A DNA stretch of 64,000 nt from Apiosordaria backusii. Lineage: Eukaryota > Ascomycota > Sordariomycetes > Sordariales > Lasiosphaeriaceae. The notes below the pieces were generated by a model. That model saw only the letters and a program-made list of their open reading frames with translations. It did not search any database and was not told the DNA's origin. Location: positions 248,001-312,000 of the forward strand of contig JAUKTV010000003.1 in the NCBI GenBank assembly GCA_030549205.1, written 5' to 3'. Made by a program: the position numbers and the translations under genes. Positions 59,030 to 64,000 of the stretch are shown here, in pieces. Numbering within the stretch: position 1 is the stretch's first letter; every line of letters starts with the position of its first letter.

Positions 59030-62000
59030 AAAGTCGGCCATATGCCGGCCCCCAAACTTGATCTGGCTTAGGTAGGCGATGCCCTTGTAATTTCAAGGAT
59101 GGGGGATAGGGCTAGGAAGGACCTTGCGGGATTGCGTGGTTCGCGGCCCACTGATATCCGCGATCTGATTTCTGTATTCGTGGCTCGGTCAGATATTGTG
59201 AAAATGAGAAACATCGCAGCAGATGGGTAGAAGCAGCAACGGGAGGAACGGTCGGACGGCTGCCGGAATCAACATCTGAAAGGCGCAGTGACAGATCGGG
59301 CCCCGGGGAAATAAGTGGATCAGCTGCGTTCCCGTCCAGAAGCGAGGCCCTGATTGGGCCGTGCGTACGAGCCACAATCTGAGGTCTGCGAACCACAACC
59401 ATTATGATGGTATCGCCCGACTGCGTACGCAGTGTCTATGAGAAGCATTGACGCTGTAAATTGCCTGATGGTAGGTCCCGTACACAGCCCAGTGATAGAT
59501 GCCGCCGTTGTTGAAGATGGGCTAACACTGAAAAGAGTTCGCTACACTAAGCAGCCGGTGATCGCACTATCTCGAGGCTACACATCGCGGGGGAATCGCC
59601 CGAGCCAACATCGCGATACTGGACATTGAATCTCCACCGCCGTTCGTTCAGCGGAAACAAATGGGTGCTCCCGCTGCCGAAATGCCACTCCGCGGCGGTG
59701 AGCCTAGATACTTCACTGGTATAACATCCATTCCATACCCAACACCTCCTGCGTAGCACGACAGCCAGGCTTATGGTAACAGCACATGCGCATGGCGTCT
59801 CTCATCGCATGTCTTATCTCGTCCGACTCAGCAAAATTCCCATTACAGGCTTCCCCTCTGGCTCTGCTCGCCAGTCGCGGGGCAGATACGACCCGAGTCC
59901 TGTCGATCCGAGAGATGCGATGCAGCGTTGCCCCACCCTCCATCACAGCCCAGCACGTCTCCAGGCGAGCCAGGCAACAACAATCGAGCGCCCGCTCTGT
60001 CAGGACTGCAGCAGAGGGTGGTACTGGTCTGCGTCATCTTACGAGCCTTCCAATGCGAGCCAGGAACCAGCGACACGGTATCGGTGAGCCTTTCTGCCCA
60101 GTAATCACTAGAGATGCAGCAGCACTCTGCATTTTTGTCTCAACGCCCACGACGGTATTGCTGACCAGAGTGCGAGCCATCATGCGCTAATGGAACTTCG
60201 CGGGCGCAAAAGAAAATACACTACAAAAGAGATCCTGGCATTCCGCTAGCGACCGAGGCCAAACCAATAGTCGCGGCAGCATCCGTTAGTGAGGTGATCG
60301 CGAGGCTTAGGGATGTCTTAGTGAGCGACCCCTCTATGGAGACTGTACGCCATACGAACTGTGAAAGGTCCAACAAACTCCGTTTTCTCTCGCCTGTCGC
60401 CTCCGTTTCTAGGCGGTCACACGCGTCAGCTTCTTGAGTCTTTTTTGGGGTCCAAGAGTCAAGACTGAGGTGACCGTTGCCCTAGCGAAAGCCCATGCAT
60501 GTGCCGGAGCCAAAAAGATCGAAAAACCCACCGACTTGGAAATTACAGCGTTGTGGTTGACGCATATCACCCTTTTCCGCGCACAAATTGCCCACACCTG
60601 ACACCAGCTGTTCTCTTGTGATCGCGGAATACGGGTGATCCCATCACGAATACCGGTCTAGGCAAACCCACGGGTTTGTTAATGAGGTTTGCGGGCTCAG
60701 CCACGGGCCATCAATACCAGAGCCTCCGGATCTTTGAACGTGGGGGAGGGAAACAAGAAGCAGGATTCCTAGGCTTGGTGGATCTGAAACACGGCATTCT
60801 CTGTTCAGTTTGTAGGCGTCGTTGCGGCGCTGCAGGCTTGACTCCCGTTCAAGGCCAGGGGAGCATCGCAAATCAAGGTGAGGGTCGTGGGCGCGCCGAG
60901 ACCGCCAAGATCTCGGGGAGCAGAAGCCAGCCTGGAGGACCCGTGTAAGGATTCAAAGCCTTTTGGTTGTGTGGTTGGATTCCAAAATTGGGCGACTTCT
61001 CATGCAAGACACTCGGTCTTGAAACATTTCGAATCCTCCAAGCCTCCCCCGATGACTTGCTTAACCGGACAGCACGAGCTTCTACATCCAGAGTAGAGAA
61101 CAGAACTCCGCAGCAAGCCAGGAACCAACTCATCTCCACCCAGATATACGAGCGCATAGTACATGCTGCAGGGGGCTTTTTGGAATCGACTGCATCACAG
61201 AGCCAACAGCTACAAACTCAGTGGAGGGGTCCTGCTGTCATGTGTGATTCTGTCGTATATTGTCTTGGAGGGGCAGCCGGCGAGAGACAGTCGGACCGTC
61301 AGGTTGACGGGCGTTCCCGTCGGTCACTGTCTCCAATTGGGAAGGGCCCCGAAAACGCCGACGCGGCACAACCGGAAGTGTTCTTGGCAGGGCCATCAAG
61401 GTCAGTGCTTCCCCCGGCTCCCGTGGAACCTTGCAGGGAGTTAGTGATTAGAGCTTGCGGTTTACGAAGGGTATCTATCGTCAAGAGCTTGGTGTTTGTG
61501 ATGGAAAATGGCGTGTGTATGTGAGTAAAGCAGGTTCGTCTTTGTCTCACAAGCAGTTAGTTTGCAGGCATTAAAGACAGGATCACGACATATCACCTTG
61601 TCCAGTTCGCGGAGGATGAATAAGACCACCAAGAGCGCAAGCAACCCCTGCGAAGATCCTCGAGATAGAGAAGGCAAAGGTCCACCGATCTCCCAAGCCC
61701 CGCTTCCCCGGTTTGCGGCGCCTGGACCAGCATGACCAACCGCAGCAACACCTTACATTCCCTATAAAACATGGCCTGATATTCGTTGAGGCATTTGCGC
61801 TGACGCTTTGTGAGCATTGACTAAAAGAGACAGGTTTGGGGGCCAGGAAGACCCCGTCCATCAGCATCTGTAGGGTGCATGTCAGCGTTGGAACTACGCT
61901 AGAACTAGTTGGCTAACATGGCAGGTTTCGCCCTTACATACTGCCGCGCACTAATAACATTAATAACCCGTCCTCTTTCCTGCTATTAGGTTCGATATCA

Positions 62001-64000
62001 TTGTTCTCTTCTCGTCCCGCGTGCAATATCGGTATGTGCCACACTGTGCCTCAGCACTCTAAATCCTACGACACGTTCTACGGCAGTCTCCCTGTGGCAA
62101 CCGGCAGGCAGGATTTGCCTAGGCGCGGCCGGTTGGTTGATGCAACTCGGGAAAGAAACGTCCTGTCGCAATCGAAGGATTCTCGAGTTGATCTAGAAGC
62201 GCCGGCGCAACGCTGTGCAGACCTGGTGTTCCAAGCGATAAGGGCGATACCACCACGTGTGGGTGATTATCCTGTCTGCAACTCGACGAGGAGGCACAGG
62301 GCGCCGTTACGAAGTACCAGTCCCAAGAGTTCCGTATCTATTGACAAGCATGAGGATATCGCCGTCACAAATGACCATCTTCACTAGTGTCAGTTGTGGC
62401 TTCTGATCGAGTTTGGCAAGCTGCTGACTGACTTATTCGTTCCCTCTCGGATGTCTCCTTTCGATACCGGCAAACGATGGAAAGCCAGACAGTTGGGACT
62501 ACCTGACTAAGGAACCAAGACATTTCTGACCACCCTTTGAGCAAATGGTGGTCGTGACACAAAGCCTCTATTGGACAAAACCAGGTTAAGCCAAGGCTGG
62601 CCTCAGTGGTGAGATCAGCACTTGTCGTGATCTTTTAGCTAAGCAAAACACAGACGATTGCGAACAAAGTCCGAACCGGAGCTCTTGGAATATTCCGGAT
62701 TGTAACTCGGCCTCACCTAATCAGCTTCACTAAGGCCCATTCGAGAAAAGACACCGTTTCGGTGGAGTTGTGTGACCGAAGATTTGATGATGGAGCAGAG
62801 TAAGGTGAGCTTTCGAGGATAGTCATCTGAGGAGGGGGAGATGAATTATTACACTAGGTCCGAGGCGTCAAAACAGCTATCGGAGCTACTGTCAGCAACA
62901 ACCCCGTCTCAGTCACACTATCAAGTTTGAAAGATGATGCCAATGCTGATTTGGTGATACTGATCCCCCATGGTGAGACGACAGACACCAAAAAACTGAC
63001 GTATCTGAGGTGAGGTGAGGAGCAGTGCAGCGATACACAAACCGTCGGTAATTACCATGCTGATAGTCGATGATTGTCAGCCTTCTCCATCAGCATCAGC
63101 ACCGCTCGGCTTCATCACCAATCCTGTGTCCCCGGTCCCTGGTTTCGTCTTCGTCCCAAGTCGTCGATGGAATGATCCGAGCTTCCTCCAAGCCAGGCAC
63201 AGAGACAGAGAAACACAAGCACAGCCATCCCGCATGGCAAAGACCGGGTATCGGCGTCCCTCGCCACAGCTTGTGCAAGGTACGGACCTAGTGAAGATGG
63301 AAGAAGCGAGCAATCAAGCGCGATGAAGCGACCAAGCGCAGCATCTAATCTTGATCTAGAAGGAAGCGCAAGGGGTGCACACACCAATATCACCAACAAC
63401 CGACGCGATGCGACTGAACCGAGAGAGCCGATCGCGCAATTGCTAGGGATAACGGCACTTTCCAGTTCACTCAGCGCGCTAAACGGTGGTGGTCACAGTC
63501 CCAAAGGTCCAGACAGCATTTCCCTTTTCCAACAGCCTAGAGTCTGCAGAGCAGGTCGCATATGCAGGTTGATTTAGGGCTGAGAGTTCTTCTTATTTCT
63601 GAGGTCATCTGGGGTAGCATTCACTTTTCCTAAAACAAGCAATGCTCTCACTTTCTTTGCTTCTCCAAAATCTGCAATTCATCTGCAAGAGGGGGCGTGT
63701 GTGGTGTGGTTTTCTTGGAGCAAGACACCAAGACGAACGGTGGGGGTTCAGTCATCCTGGTCAATCAACTTGAAGCACAGACATCTGAGAAGCACGAGCC
63801 ACACACGCCGGAGCTAACCAAGCGAGCCAAGACCAAATTTAGGCGCCCTCCAATGGGATGTCGAGATATTTTTGGATACAGCCTTGGAAAATGTAACCTT
63901 GAACCAACAGCATCACCAATTTGTGTTTCTGCAACGTCCAAAACGGGGTTTGATGCGGGGGGCAGAATGCTGATTTTCTCGCTTTTTGAGTGAAATCATC

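Larger units (their letters stand above)
56889..64000. other. 7.1-kb region upstream of the C2H2 gene, no supported gene
   Basis: The left end holds the C2H2 promoter. GC-rich sequence at 57.4-58.9 kb leaves long frames open on both strands (for example 57910-58518 +), none with a domain. A 26-base tandem repeat lies at 58968-59029 and a G17 run at 57432-57448. No tRNA, 5S rRNA or transposon remnant was recognised. The window ends in non-coding-looking sequence. Confidence 0.4.

Noticed and set aside
1..64000. CRISPR arrays, insertion sequences, rRNA genes, transposons
   Set aside because: None seen; the genome is fungal, and no 5S-like, LTR or terminal-inverted-repeat pattern was recognised by eye.

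Overview
This is nuclear DNA of a filamentous ascomycete, most likely a Sordariomycete of the Neurospora/Podospora/Chaetomium group (Sordariales). Evidence for this: a pentafunctional AROM gene, a divergent histone H3/H4 pair, introns of 52-146 bases with GT(A/G)NGT-type donors and CTAAC/CTGAC branch sites just before the acceptor, C-ending codons in the strongly expressed genes, and long gene-poor intergenic stretches rich in microsatellites. The exact species is not fixed. No bacterial, viral or transposon gene was recognised. All gene models were spliced by eye and are reported with their splice sites.

Layout. 1-3.5 kb: non-coding upstream region. 3.5-5.7 kb (+): Rpn4-type C2H2 transcription factor with an apparent frameshift inside its first zinc finger. 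9.35-14.1 kb (-): aro-1, the five-domain shikimate-pathway enzyme. 15.4-18.2 kb (+): rvt, a domesticated single-copy reverse-transcriptase-related gene, divergent from aro-1 across 1.3 kb. 18.4-20.1 kb (-): amino-acid permease, convergent with rvt. 22.6-24.4 kb (-): MFS sugar transporter. 27.9-28.5 kb (-): an intron-split gene for a small secreted ten-cysteine protein. 32.1 and 34.3 kb: histones H4 (-) and H3 (+), divergent. 35.9-36.7 kb (-): DsbA/GST-kappa-like protein. 37.5-39.4 kb (-): AT-hook protein with a RAD51AP1-like tail. 39.7-42.5 kb (-): Rtp1/TANGO6-type RNA polymerase II import factor, with a GC-AG first intron. 44.8-46.0 kb (-): a weak candidate multi-exon gene of unknown function. 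46-55.5 kb: gene-poor, with a dense cluster of TAGGTA/TACCTA motifs. 55.6-56.9 kb (-): second C2H2 transcription factor. 56.9-64 kb: no supported gene.

How the genes relate. Most are independent housekeeping genes. Two physical pairings may matter functionally: H3/H4 sharing one 1.9-kb promoter region with mirrored TATA-like elements, and aro-1/rvt sharing an intergenic region holding a perfect TGACTCA (CPC-1/Gcn4-type) site. The rvt gene is the most unusual element: it keeps the catalytic aspartates of a reverse transcriptase but looks like an ordinary spliced cellular gene with no surrounding mobile-element structure.
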